Source of the DNA: Oasisia sp. SBJ-2009
Lineage: Eukaryota; Annelida; Polychaeta; Sabellida; Siboglinidae
NCBI GenBank assembly: GCA_964017155.1
Contig: OZ024855.1
Location: 57,162,935-57,226,934, forward strand
Reading direction: 5' to 3'
DNA length: 64,000 bases
Part shown: positions 25,401 to 37,842 of the stretch, in pieces
Position numbering within the stretch: the first letter of the stretch is position 1
Layout of the letters: every line of letters starts with the position of its first letter
The notes under the pieces: model-generated
Told to the model about the DNA's origin: nothing
What the model saw: the letters and a program-made list of their open reading frames with translations, nothing else
Database searches by the model: none
Made by a program: the position numbers and the translations under genes

Positions 25401-28400
25401 ACCTTAAAGTATAGTGCTTGTTTGCTGTTTATCAAAATAACAACCTTTGTATATCTGATGGCAATTGAATTGGTGAATTCAAAAGGAGCCTAACTTCATC
25501 AGATACCATTGTTTAGAACTTGTAATTTCCACAATATCTCATATTTAATGTATGTTATTCCTTGATAGTTGTGGAATGTCATACATTAAATGTAAAATGT
25601 TCTGGAAATTAGGTTATCCTCTAAAAATAATTAGAAAAGATATCCACCTAAAGAAAATTGCATCCGATGGAGTTGGGCCCATTTTTAATTCACCCTTTCA
25701 TTAATGCTATACCTCCTTTCATTAACATCATACCTGAGTGGAGTGATCGAGACACACTGTAGATGTCGCCACTGGTGCCTTGTGATTGCAGTGAAGGACG
25801 TAGACCTGCCAGAGGACACGGAGCCGGGGGGCGACGGTCTCGGGCCCAGCTTAACCCTCGTCTCCCCACAGTGCGTGCCCGAGAACAAAGTGATCCAGAG
25901 TGAGGTGAACCTTGGGGAGCTGCAGCAGTGTATCCGGCGGGTGCAGGAGGGACCCTCCTCCGTCCCCTCTGTCTCCCTCTACACCGTCCTCAATGCTCAC
26001 CAGGGGTAAGACAACAAGCGTACATCACCCGGTGTTAAACGTTTCAGTGCTAGAAATAATTCCGCTGACACACAAGTAGGCCTGCGCACAAGAAGTACAC
26101 GGAATGTATTGTCCACGGCTCCAAGATTTTGTTATTTGTTTAAGACATTCACTTACTTTGGAGCGTAGTTTGTTAAACATATGACGTTTTGACTCATCAG
26201 CCACGAATCTTGGTGACATACTCGTGTCACCTGGTATATAGCTCGGGTTTCATTGAGATAATTTGGTATTCCTCGTCTCTGTTCATTATAGAAATGTTGA
26301 TGCTAATGACTTCCTCCACAAACCTGGTCCATCCCACATGACACCAGTATGTGATCAAGACTCACAGTGGATGGGTCAAAGTGTTGTATGTTTCACAAAC
26401 TATGCTCCAAAATAAGTGAATTTCTTACACAAATATACAAGAAGTGCCAAAGGTTTTTTGAGACCTGCACACCATTCTAGACTAGTATTTCTATGTGTTT
26501 AATCACTGAAAAAATGTAGCATCCTCTCATTAATATATGCACTTTGTCTGTCATTCAACTTTTTTGTACGGTAATTTCATTTTTTCGGCAAATCTTCGTT
26601 TATTTTCACCAGTGCAAAACTAAGTACAATTGTAATAATAATAATAATAATACAATACTTATATAGCGCCCGATCAATTAAAATTGCTCTCAGGCGCTTT
26701 ACAAATTGTAAAAAGGGGATCCAGCATCTTCCTGTTATAATGATTATCTTATTGGTCCTTTCGAAATGGTGTCATGGAAAACAGGATCAGTGCAATCGAC
26801 AGCCTTGGCAAAAAGGTGATTGGTGGAGTTGGCTGTGTGGCACTGAAACGGTTACTTAAACTATAGGGAGGGTGCAAACTCCTCTGTCCAGAATTAAGGG
26901 AGTACATGTAGTAACTTTTAGTAGGAAGCCTACTGTTTATAGTAATAATTCCGTTTCTTAATATAGCGATTTTTAAGTAACTAAATGCCAATCAAAGCTC
27001 TTCACGTTAATATGATGTGTTGACTAAATCTGAAATCATCATCGTGCTGTCGGTCGCGAAGCAACAAAGACTGCTTCCATCACTTGACTGTTGTTCTCCA
27101 TTTATCTCTCTGCTGTGAGAGTGATGTCCATGACTCGATCTATATGTCTCTCATCTTCAGGTTTCTCTTGATGGTATCCTTGAATCGGAGACGAGGGCGC
27201 CCTCTCTTTCTGTGACCAGAAGACAGTTGAGAGTAGAGAACCTGCTTTGGTAGGCTGTCTGGTGACATCCTCATGAGGTGTCCAGTCCACCGGAGATTCT
27301 TTGTGATCAGAAGATCTTCCATAGATGGCAGCCCTGTCCGTTCGAGTATTTCCTTGTTTGTCACTTTGTCCATCCAGGTTATCCTCATGATCGAACGCAG
27401 ATGACGCATCATGAAGGCATGCAGCTTTTTCACCTGTCGTCTGTACACTGTCCAGGCCTCGGCTCCGTATAGGAGGGTGGACAGCACGATTGCATGGTAT
27501 ATCTTGCCTTTAACCCGCATGGACACATGGTGGTTGTTCCAGAGTCTCTGGCGTAGTCGGCCGAAAGATGCACTAGCCTTGGCCATCCTCCTCTGTATTT
27601 CATCGTCAATGCATCCGTCACTTGATATAGTGCTTCCGAGGTAGGTGAATTCCAGAACAGAGTTCAGCTTGTTTCCATCAACCATGATATCCTCCTCTCG
27701 GGTTCTTGTAGAGTTGGGTTGGTACAGCACCTCGGTCTTCTTGATGTTAATCTTCAGGCCAAACTTCTTTGAAGCATTGGAGAATGCATCCACTATTTTC
27801 TGCATCTCTTCAGCAGAGTGTGCAACCAGTGCACTGTCATCTGCGAATAACAGCTCTCTCATCAGTATCCGAGTAGTCTTGATCTTCACTCTGAAGTTCA
27901 CATTGAATAGGTCAGCGCTCTGTCTGGACTGTATGTAGACGCCCTCCCCCATGTCTCGGAAAGCCTCGTCGAGCATCGCTGATAGGAAGATGGAGAACAG
28001 CGTGGGGGCCAGTACACAGCCTTGCTTGACCCCATTTGTGACATTGAACGATTCCGAGACTTCCCCTCCAACATAGTCGCCATCATTCCGGTATGTAGAG
28101 CCTCGATCATTGTTGTGAACTTCTCTGGGCAGCCATACTTCTCAGTAGCTGCCATAGCCCAGTCCTCCCAACTGTATCGAACGCCTTACTGAAGTCGACA
28201 AATACCATGTACAGTGGTCGGTCCTGCTCAATGCACTTTTCTTGTAGTTGTCGGAGACAAAATATCATATCCACGGTGCTCCGGTTACCTCTGAAGCCAC
28301 ATTGTGTCTCCGGAACTACCTCTGGTGTTATGTGGGTAGATAGTCTGTTGAGGAGGATCCTGGCGAAGATCTTGCCTGCTATGGGAAGAAGAGAGATTCC

Positions 28401-31400
28401 TCTATAGTTCCCACAGTCTGTTCGATCACCTTTCTTGTAGATGGTTACAATGCTGGAATCCTTCCATGCTTGTGGTACAGAACCCACCTCCCAGGCATTG
28501 GTGATTAGTTGCTGCAGTCTGATGAACAGATTGTCTCCTCCGTGCTTCCATACTTCTGCAGGAATTCCATCTCCTCCAGGTGCTTTGCCATCTTTCAGGC
28601 CGGCGATTGCTTTAGCCATCTCATCCATAGTTGGAATCTCATCGAGGCTTGTCTTGATAATGCGCTGCGAGATGTTGTCCAGAGCTTCGTGATCTATGTC
28701 GCCAGGGACGTTGAGTAACTTCTGGAAGTCTGCAGGCATCTTTGTATGCTGCAGTGGTTGATCTAGTGCTCCTGGTTTGCAACACTCTCTGGTGGGCTTG
28801 GTCTCTTCTGCTCATAAGAGTCTATAGCTCCTGGTAATTGGGGTCGAACCAGTCCTGGTGTTTTCTGTCTGGCTTGCCAAGATATGTCTTGGCTGTGTTG
28901 TACATGACCTGCTGCAGAGCAGCCCATTCCTCGTCTGGTGTTGAGTTTTCCTTCTCCTCCCAATGGGCGAGAGCACTGTCCATCTCCTGCTCAAAAGTCT
29001 TCCTATGGCTGGTGGTACTTAGTTTTGCAGTATTGAGCTTGGTCGGCTTACTTGTCCCTTGCCTGTTGTGCTTTTGCCATATTCTGAAAGCCACTTTTGA
29101 TCTCAGCATCTGGTGATCGGTCCAGCAGTTTGCTCCACGCATGGCTCGGGTACTGTGGATGTCCATCTTATCCCGACACCTCGTGATGATGAAGTCGATC
29201 ATATGCCAGTGTTTGGAACGAGGATGCATCCAGGTGGTCTTGCGTTCATCCTTCTGCTTGAACATGGTGTTCGTCACTATCAGTTCGAACTCTGAGCACA
29301 GAGGCAGTAGAAGCTCGCCATTGGAGTTGTATTTCCCAATCCCATGTTTGCCCATGACCAAATGCATGACTGCATACCATCTAAATTGGGGGGTGCAAAA
29401 TTAGTTAAATACATAAGGTAAGATAAAATACAAATTAGTTGAATACATAAGGTAAGATAAAATAAATAAGATAAGTAAGTAAGCTAAGATAAATAAGTAA
29501 GTAAGCTAATATGAATAAGTAAATAAAAATAAAAAATAAGCTAAGATAAATAATTATAAGACAATAACTAAATTAGGGTGTAAAATACAATTTCAAACAG
29601 AACAACCTAAAACCTCGTCTAGAACTTGGGAAATTTAAATACCAAAGGATATTTCTGTTAACTGTGCTCGCCTTAGTGTAATCAGCAATGTTTTGTTTAT
29701 CGTTTGAACATGTTGCAGATGGAAATTGCGTACATTGTTCTGAGCATAATGAAGTAACTAAGCACAAATTGGTAGTAACTAGTAAGTAACAAAATAAAAC
29801 CTAGGAGTCGCCGCCCTCACTTTGCTACAAGTGTGTCTTCCTCCAGACTGTGCTCCGCTGATATCAGTAGTGATGAGTCGCTGCTGTGCACGAGTTACGA
29901 GGACTCCTCCATCAGACTGTGGAGTCTCAGCCCGGAGCAGCTCCAAGCTGGAGCCGCAGCTCCGGTCAACATCTCCATGGTACACCTCGCGGGAGACTAC
30001 CTGCCGGACGTCGTCAGCAAAAACAGGTACAGACAGCAGCAGGCCATGGAATGAAAGACTTCTCTAGTCAGCTGCTGGGGTGAAAGTCTGGGGCTTAACG
30101 TTTTTGTATTTACCGCGGAAGGATTGATTACAGGAATGTAGGTTTCATAAACAAGTTGGCTGTGAGTGCAAGTGCATTTTAAAGTTTTTCTGTAACGTGA
30201 GCTATTGAGAAGTGTGAATTGCTACGTGTCTGTAGAAGTTATTGTCAGGTTTCTATAGAAAAATACAGCACAGATAAGGAGGACGCTTTCTTCTCGTAAA
30301 ATCATATCTGAAAGGTTTACTTTTTGTAGTTACCATCACACAGATGTTTGTATCTGTTAAATGAAGGTTCTTAACAGTATTTAACACTATTACTTGCGAG
30401 ACAAGTGGAAGCTTTTGTACGACTGGTAATGTTGTGTTTTCCATTGACTTTTGTGTGTGTTTGGCATTGATAGGTCACTGGGGTCAAGGGGGATGGAGTG
30501 CATCACCCTGCGGGGACACGGAGGAGCGGTCTACAGCACATGCTTTACACACGACAATCAGTTTGTGATCTCTGCATCTGAAGACACAACACGTATGTCT
30601 TCAAGTAATTTATTATCTTTTTTTATCATATAATAAAAAATTCCTTTAATTACTTTGTATGTTGGTATCATATTTATCATGACATACTTTTTATGATTCT
30701 ACATGCATTTTGTATGTGTGTTTTTTATGTGTACATATAAAATGGTTGGTTCCAGAGATGCAGTGCTTTACAAATGGTAGTTATAATACTATGATAATAG
30801 TGGGTCCAAGGCATCGCAACATATTGACTTGACTGTCATCGCAGTGTGATTATCTCTGTGTTTTGGCTGTACACAAGAACATTGCCTTCAGTTCTCTGAC
30901 TGTTCATCCTTGCAGTGCGACTGTGGGAACCAGCATCCCGTAGCTGCAAGGCGCGTTACCGCGGCCACAACTACCCTGTCTGGGGGGTGGACTTAAGGTA
31001 TGTGGTCACACGGTCTGGGGGTGGACTTAAGGTATGTGGTCACACGCTCTGGGGGTGGACTTAAGGTATGTGGTCACACGGTCTGGGGGTGGACTTAAGG
31101 TATGTGGTCACACGCTCTGGGGGTGGACTTAAGGTATGTGGTCACACGGTCTGGGGGTGGACTTAAGGTATGTGGTCACACGCTCTGGGAGTGGACTTAA
31201 GGTATGTGGTCACACGGTCTGGGGGTGGACTTAAGGTATGTGGTCACACGCTCTGGGAGTGGACTTAAGGTATGTGGTCACATGGTCTGGGGGTGGACTT
31301 AGGGTATGTGGCCACACGGTCTGGGGGTGGACTTAAGGTATGTGGTCACACGGTCTGGGGGTGGACTTAGCGTATGTGGTCACACGGTCTGGGGGTGGAC

Positions 31401-34400
31401 TTAAGGTATGTGGTCACACGGTCTGGGGGTGGACTTAAGGTATGTGGCCACACGGTCTGGGAGTGGACTTAATGTATGTGGTCACACAGTCTGGGGGTGG
31501 ACTTAAGGTATGTGGCCACACGGTCTGGGGGTGGACTTAAGGCATGTGGTCACACGGTCTGGGGGGTGGACTTAAGGCATGTGGTCACACGGTCTGGGGG
31601 GTGGACTTAAGGCATGTGGTCACACGGTCTGGGGGGTGGACTTAAGGCATGTGATCACACGGTCTGGGGGGTGGACTTAAGGCATGTGGTCACACGGTCT
31701 GGGGGGTGGACTTAAGGTATGTGGTCAACAGGAGCTATATTTAGACTGCCTGAGTTGCTGGTCTCTTCACAGTTAGCCGACATGAATACAGGTGAAACGC
31801 AGTAACCAGATTTTGCTACATAAACTCAATTTCACAGACGTCTGTCAACCCCTGTTCCGCATGCTGCAGCCACTGAGTTTACCATTTCTGGGTGCTTGCA
31901 CAATTTAGACAGTATCCCCCAAACTACTGATTTTTCTAGATTGCAAGTTATTTTTATTTTGATGGTCATTTAATTGTCTTTAAAATGGTGCAAGTTTAGT
32001 GTCTATTGGTTAAAAATATGATGTTATCTGTATGTGACAAACATAAAACATTAACATTCTGGACATCTATATAGTAGGATATCATGTTTTGTTGATATAA
32101 AATGCATTATACTGTTCTATTTACACTGATCTGTTTGCGGTTGCCATGCATTTTTTAGCCACTATAAACAAAGCTCAGATGATAATTTTTTCACTCATTC
32201 ATATGTATTTTGAACGTACTGTAAAGTTACCTTTGGTTCAATGCCAGAAGTGTTCAATCCAACGAAATACAAACACACATTGTCTGTAGAAAACAGCCAC
32301 GGCGCCCAAAGTGCTGCTATTGTTGAAGGTTCACAGATGGTGAATTTCAGTCACAAAAAAATAGATCAAACTCATATTGAAATTACCTAGGATTGTAAAC
32401 ATCAAGGAGTCTGTATCACCAAGATGGGGCTACCGCTAGAGGCTTTGTCTCCACTGGTTGCTCTGGGGAGAAGACACTCAAGTATTTTCAAACATGCAGG
32501 GTCTAATGATGATTTTCGAATGAATGAATTACCTCTTTTGCAGATCGCCCGCACACATTTACTACTTTGAGACGTCAGAAACTCAGAATTTATATTTTAC
32601 GATATATGAATGAAAACATTCCTGTTAAAATTGTGAATGTTGTCTAGCGGGATTTTTGTGGATATGAAAGTGCTGATTTCAAAGAGTGCATATGTGTATT
32701 ATAGTTTGTGTTAATGAACTGACGTGTGTTGACAGTTCGACTGGAGCATTCTTTGCAAGTTGCTCTCATGACCGGACGGCGCGACTGTGGAGTCCGGACA
32801 GACTCTATCCAATACGCACATTCATAGGACATACAATGGACATAGACGTGGGTAACATTGTTGTCCTAGTTACAACTATTATGCAGAGAAGGGAGCAAAT
32901 GAAATGTTTCTAGACTAACTGGCAATGTCTGGGAAAGCGTTTTGTGGGGAGCGGTGGTCGCGCGGTAGAGCGCCGGACTGTCAATCGAGGGGACAGTGGG
33001 TCAATCCCACCTACCGCCGTTTCAAAACTTAGACAATTTCATTCACCCTACATTTGCCTGTGTCTTTCGGAAGAGACACTGGTCCCTTCTATCTGGTGTC
33101 TTTGCCAGAAATAAAAGATCCCATACTGGGGGTAAATGTGTAGCCTGTAGTGGACTCTCGAATTCTCGTTGGCCTTTAAACGCACTGCATAAGTCCATCG
33201 TCTGAGAGAAGAAGTTTTACTGTGTGTTTGTCGTTGTGTCACAGTGTGCATACGTGTGTGTGTGTGTGCATATGTGATTTGTCTAGTAATGTGTGTTCTG
33301 CATAGTTTAATACAAATGTAATTAGCATAATCAGTCTGATGGGATTATCTTTTGGAAATAATGCATTTGTTATGCACACATTCTTACTTCATGGTACAGT
33401 TGGCAGATCACAACAAAGTTGGCAGATCACAACAAAGTTATTGCTTTCAAAATTCACCTGAAATCACAGGTGAAGTTACAATCACAAATTTTAACTCAAC
33501 CTAAATATTTCACAATTCCCGTAACCTCTCAGCCACTGGCTTGCTGCAGTGTTACAAAATTTCCAGCGGAAGAGAAGACACTTTTTGCAGTAGTGTTTTG
33601 TCTTGAAAAAATGTGATATTTACATGCAGGAAATATTTATATAGTTAATATTATCATTAGTCATACACGGACAGTTTCCCGAGTCGTTGTCACTGCAGTC
33701 TTCTGTCACCAGTGCGTGCGGTTTCACCCGAATGGTTGCTACCTAGCAACAGGGTCATGTGACAAGACGGTGCGGCTGTGGAGCGTGCAGGACGGGAAGG
33801 CCTTGCGACTGTTCCACGGTCACCGCGGGGCAGTCCACTCCCTCGCCTTCTCTCCCAATGGACAGTTCCTTGCCTCCGCTGGGGAGGACAGGAGGGTGAA
33901 GGTAGGTTGCCCTCGCTGGAGGTCTCTCTTTGTGTGTCTGGCTGGCTGGCTGGCTGGCTGGCTGGCCAAACATATATTTTTTAATGGTCTGTTTTTCGTA
34001 CTTGACAAAACCAGTGCATGTTAAACTATTATTAATGGTTTGTTTTGTTGTACACGTCAAATTTGACATGCAACATGAATAGTCTTTATGTAAGCACCAA
34101 CATAAATCAAAAGTAGTGACGAAAAAGGCCAAATGAATCATGTTTATTTATTATAAAAATGTTTGGAGAAAGAGAAATGTGGGCCTGTGACTGCGCCGCA
34201 TGCTTGTCTCCTGTGCCTCAGGTTGACAGAGCCCATATTTCAACATATCTAGAACATTAGCAGTATCGCTATAGTGATATAACACCATATCATAAATACT
34301 GTAATTATGACAGTATATGTTATACCCTATATTGTGCTGCACTAACCAATCACACCCTTTATTCACGGTCTGTTTGTGTTCAACGAAATTAACAGTGGTC

Positions 34401-35877
34401 TCTGTTTCTGTGTTTGACAGCAAGGCGATGTAATATAACGTGAATGGTCTGCTTTCATATTCCACAAAATGAGTTTAAATATATTACGAACAGTACGCTT
34501 TTTGTATTAGAGAAAATAAACATACATGGGGAACGGTCTGTTATTGTATCTGCCAGAATGGATGTATTGTGAATGGTCTGTGACATGCAGGTGTGGGACC
34601 TCTCAGCGGGGACCTTGGTCCAGGACCTCAAGGGGCACACAGACACGGTCTACTCTCTCTGCTTCAACCGAGACAGCTCTGCGTTGGCATCAGGTCCGTC
34701 GATTTTTACTCTCGACCAAGTTTCTGGGTCTGAATCTGATAAACTAATCAACATAGAAACTTGAAGCTTCTTGCATTCAGGTATACATGTTGTACCATTG
34801 ACTTTTGTCAGATCCAGATGTTTTATACATTTTATCATTGTCAAAGAGGTCTAAATCCCTTACGGGTTCAGTTTTGCACTTAACTTCAGTGGCAGATTGT
34901 TGGTGAAATACATATATATGAGATGGTAACATAATGTAGTGGTTACCATTTTCGTATGAAAATGCTATTCACAACAGTTTTGACCTATAGACATGTTAAA
35001 TAGGGCAAAGAAAGCGTCATGATGCCCAGGACTTTGTAGAAATGACAAATAATTACCATCATCGTTATCTGATAAATGTAGTTTGTAGGCAGATGAATAA
35101 GTATGTATATGATGTGTGTACATTTTGCTATACATGTGTGCACATGTACTATGTATATGTGTGCATGACCTACCAGGGGTAGTCATTTTGTTCAAATCAG
35201 AACCGACACTGTGCCGCTTAATTGTGTGTTTGGGGTGAATCAAATAAACTACGTCTTCATGTTTGAATTGTGCCCGGGTTGCAGGGGGGATGGATGGCGT
35301 GGTGAGAGTGTGGCACGTACAGACGGGGAACCAAGCCAACAACAATATGGGGTGAGAACTAAGAATGACTTGTTGTCAGGATGCAGTTCAGACTCTCCTC
35401 ACTTATGGCATATTGTCTGTTGTCTTGTTTATGTGTCTACGTCTCAGTTTTATAATATCCTGTTCAGTTTGTATCAGCAGACGTCACAGTGCTATGATGT
35501 CCTTTTGAAAACGCGGAATCTTAGAAACGTATGTCCTTCCAATGCTATGTTAGATCACTAAGTCAATATTTGACAATAGGTCACAAACAGTGTAGCCAAA
35601 ATTCAAACATTTTCTTTAATGCACAGAGTGTACACAGATGTCAGAATTGTGTATTGCGTGTATTCAAATCTATCTTATGTTATTACTGAATGTGTTTGTT
35701 TTATGAAAATTGTCACATGCCAAAACAATACGACCAACAATGGTACTTTCCTACCAAAAATATGTGTAGTTAACGAGTAATTACATAGCGTCAAGGCTAC
35801 CAACCAGTTTCTTTACTTGATTAATAAATTGCAGAGTACTGCTAGAAACTCTCCTGCTAATACATGGGCAATGATTA

Positions 35878-35920
<43 letters not shown>

Positions 35921-36784
35921 GTGTACACCTGTATATAATTTATATATATATATACATATGTATATATGAGCGTCTTTATTATTTTTCATACATATAAAAT
36001 CATCCGATGCCACGTTTTTCCCCCATGTATGACGTGTAAAATACTACTAAAAAAATAGATGAATTGTCAGAAAAGTCATTAGTATTTCATGGCTAGCATC
36101 ACATTTATGTTTTTTTAGTTACATTTTTATTACCGGCAACATAAACAAATTGTTTGAAAATAGGTCTGATTAGATACAATAAATAAAAAAGTTAACAATG
36201 ATTCTATAATATGAACTATATAGATGGTTAAAGAAAAAGTGCTAATGATATCAGAATATGTATACATTTTAGACTTCAAATCCTCTGTTTGCAGTTTGCA
36301 TGGAAGTAGACTTTTTGAAAACCCAACTGTATAAAGTTGCAAAAAAATATGTTTGCAAAAATTAAATAGAACTTGTTTTTCGTTGTTATTATCCATTGAT
36401 CACTACTCAGATATTGTATTTATGGTGTGTACATTTTGCATTGGTCAAAATATTGAAGAATGCAGATGATTTGATTAAACTAAATAGAAACTGTGAACAA
36501 GAAATGTATGGCATGAACTATGTGGTAAAAATTACTCACTACGATTCACCAAATGTATTTCATTCATAAAACTGAACTCCAGGGCCAATTGACCTGTTTT
36601 CTTCAGAGAATATACCTACCAGTAAACACTTTTGGATTAATACTTTCTCTCTCTTTGTTACAGTGACGGCCACAGCTTATCATCAGAACTGCTGGGAACA
36701 TTTCCAACAAAAACATTGGCAATTCATCATCTACATTATGCAAAAACAAACCTGCTATTGACAGTCGGTGCAGCCTCATCCTGA
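19471..36784 (+). CDS. TAF5L: TAF5L (SAGA/PCAF-complex WD40 subunit), complete, 15 coding exons
   Basis: TAF5L (PAF65-beta) is the TAF5 paralogue in the SAGA/PCAF histone-acetyltransferase complex, a nuclear scaffold subunit. Coding exons: 19471-19539, 20678-20826, 21905-22023, 23085-23214, 23490-23553, 23980-24034, 25792-26005, 29847-30026, 30474-30592, 30916-30997, 32736-32847, 33713-33901, 34591-34693, 35285-35351, 36664-36784. All borders are AG/GT with consistent phase, totalling 1773 nt or 590 aa (human 589). The N-terminus [20 protein letters not shown] is a LisH-like helix. The TAF5-NTD2-type region covers about 75-195 ([18 protein letters not shown]). WD40 blades follow, marked by [34 protein letters not shown] and VRVWHV, with [18 protein letters not shown] the best-preserved stretch. 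The C-terminus SSELLGTF...NLLLTVG matches the family end. Introns 3, 6 and 10 carry minisatellites, intron 7 an antisense LINE, intron 11 a SINE. Confidence 0.97.
19908..20440. mobile_element. Foldback/palindromic MITE in TAF5L intron 1
   Basis: The two halves are inverted copies over the whole length, meeting near 20180. The left end GGTAATCTTTCAGTTAACTG followed by GCCTAAATTATTAGG pairs with the right end, which read inverted is GGTAATCTTCCAGTTAACTG then GCCTAAATTATTTGG. Inner pairs include GTCGACGTAAATAAG and its counterpart near 20250-20272. A related single arm is at about 49061-49200, so this is a dispersed family. No coding sequence. Confidence 0.75.
21150..21440 (+). repeat. Dispersed repeat, copy 1
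   Basis: This segment shares an extended match with 62690-62895: TCGCACTG, TTTTGAAAATAAA, ATTGCATCG, AAGTGGTAT, GTGAATATTGGTC and AATAAACT appear in the same order and strand. It is an interspersed repeat of unknown class, here in TAF5L intron 2. Confidence 0.6.
22101..22866 (+). repeat. 32-bp minisatellite, TAF5L intron 3
   Basis: About 24 tandem copies of the unit CAGCACTAAGTCTTAGCACT + AACACATTACAG. Each contains the odd palindrome CTAAGTCTTAG. Variation is mainly CAGCAG versus CAGTGG. The units are contiguous with no spacers, and unlike the intron 10 array they do not contain an exon border. Confidence 0.95.
24228..24765 (+). repeat. 32-bp minisatellite, TAF5L intron 6
   Basis: About 17 tandem copies of the unit GTGACATAACCATACACCCA + TGTCAGCAAGGA, with substitutions such as CATCCACCC in later copies. 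It starts about 190 bp after exon 6 and contains no exon border. Confidence 0.95.
26636..26890 (-). mobile_element. SINE/LINE 3' end with (ATT)n tail
   Basis: Read on the minus strand, the segment ends TTTGTAAAGCGCCTGAGAGC ... GGGCGCTATATAAGTATTGT followed by (ATT)n. The GCGCCTGAG / GGCGCTATATAAG pair before a trinucleotide tail is a recurrent 3'-end signature of metazoan SINEs and LINEs. The 5' boundary is uncertain. Confidence 0.5.
27030..29390 (-). pseudogene. Antisense non-LTR retrotransposon (endonuclease + RT), decayed, in TAF5L intron 7
   Basis: Minus-strand frames give, in order: the end of an APE-type endonuclease (29367-28822; [28 protein letters not shown]), an RT palm (28739-28107; [45 protein letters not shown]), then after frameshifts [10 protein letters not shown] around 28050 and the RT C-terminus (27976-27140; [57 protein letters not shown]). 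The endonuclease start is missing (5' truncation near 29390), and at least two frameshifts lie around 28040-28160, so the copy is dead. The C-terminal style resembles RTE-like elements, but the clade is not certain. Confidence 0.9.
29400..29580. repeat. TAAG/TAAA-rich low-complexity tract
   Basis: Irregular repeats of ATAAGTAAG, GATAAAATA and related words beside the truncated 5' end of the antisense LINE. Confidence 0.8.
30975..31725 (+). repeat. 34-bp minisatellite repeating the TAF5L exon 10 donor
   Basis: There are 22 copies, counting the genuine junction. Each copy holds the end of exon 10 (GTCTGGGGGTGGACTTAAG, coding VWGVDLR in the real exon) followed by the donor GTATGTGG and TCACACG. 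The first copy is the true exon 10/intron 10 border (exon ends at 30997). Early copies alternate CACACGGTCT and CACACGCTCT, a 68-bp dimer pattern. Copies 17-21 have GC instead of GT at the donor (TTAAG/GCATGT), and most of these have an extra G (35-bp unit). Copy 22 returns to GT. Confidence 0.96.
32944..33245 (+). mobile_element. tRNA-derived SINE in TAF5L intron 11
   Basis: The head reads GGGGAGCGGTGGTCGCGCGG then TAGAGCGCCGGACTG, with an A-box-like TGGTCGCGCGG, and later the B-box-like GGGTCAATCCC. These promoter boxes have tRNA spacing. A body of about 200 bp follows (GGAAGAGACACTGGTCCC, AAATAAAAGATCCCATACTG), ending in TTTGTCGTTGTGTCACAG and a GT run. tRNA head plus unrelated body is the structure of a SINE and not a functional tRNA. 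I did not identify the family. Confidence 0.75.
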
Positions 36785-37140
36785 TGGCAGCGTCATGGTG
36801 ACATGGGCACAAGGATAGAGTTATCAAGGTGACAAGGGTGTCAGATTGATGAGGACGTCATGGTGACAAGGGTGTCATGGTGACAAGGGTGTCATGTTGT
36901 GATAGGGACAAAGATATCACATTGTCATGGTGACAGGGATGTTGTGTTGATGAGGATGTCACGATGACAAGGTTGTCTGTCCTAGTTATGGTGAAAAGGA
37001 TATCGTGTTGTCGTGGTGACAAGGATATCATGTTGTCGTGGTGACAAGGATATCATGTTGTCGTGGTGACAAGGATATTGTGTTATGGTGACAAGGATGA
37101 CATGTTATCCTGGTGAGAAGACTGGTGGGTTGTCATGACG
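36785..37140 (+). repeat. TAF5L 3' UTR tandem repeat
   Basis: Immediately after the TAF5L stop is an irregular array of GTCATGGTGACAAGGGT / GTTGTCGTGGTGACAAGGAT units of about 17-24 bp, continuing to about 37140. It lies in the probable 3' UTR. Possible poly(A) signals (AATAAA) are at about 38124 and 38430. Confidence 0.75.
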
Positions 37141-37842
37141 ACAGAGATATCACAGCGGAGCAGCAGGCTGTTCTGTACATCACGCAGCGCCATCTGGCGA
37201 CAGACACGTGCGTTGTATTTCTCTCTGGAAGAGACGTATGACTGGCAACAAATCATTAATCTTGTCATTGCATTATTTCATTTCGTACATAATCTCTATA
37301 AACATCAACCCAAAAAGTGTCATCCAGAAATGTATCTCATAAGACACATCTCAACTTGTTGTTCAGTGTCACTCCAGTTATTTTTTACCCTTTAAATTGA
37401 AACCTTTTAAATCTACTACTTTTGCCTTTTCTATTGCATTATCATTGTCACACTGCAGCTGCTGTTTTCTCAGTTTCACTGGTGATGTTGTTGCTCGCAC
37501 AACTGGCTTTGAAACTTTATTTTGAATTGAACGGGTTAACAATGACCTCTTTCAAGGCAGTACTTTTACATTGAATTGGCACCGCTTTGCTCCAAGAGTT
37601 GTGGTAGGGTGTGGCCACTGTTGGCTCTTGTAGAAAGTGCCTGTAGGTTTAATTTGTCAAGTATTATCAATATTTATTTACTGCATGGTTCCTTAATATG
37701 CTTATTTGAAGTTTATCCGGAATTTCAGTTTTGCCAGTCAGCATGCATAGTTTTCTATAAGAAAATTGTGAGCACGCTTGGCTTATTTCATTATTCTGTG
37801 ACATTATGACTGCACTACAATTGCAGGGACATTTTGCCTTAA

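Noticed and set aside
32944..33020. Functional tRNA gene
   Set aside because: The cloverleaf is degenerate and the sequence continues into an unrelated SINE body with a GT-rich tail.
33755..34141. Antisense ORF over TAF5L exon 12
   Set aside because: It is a shadow of the WD40-coding exon plus intron sequence.
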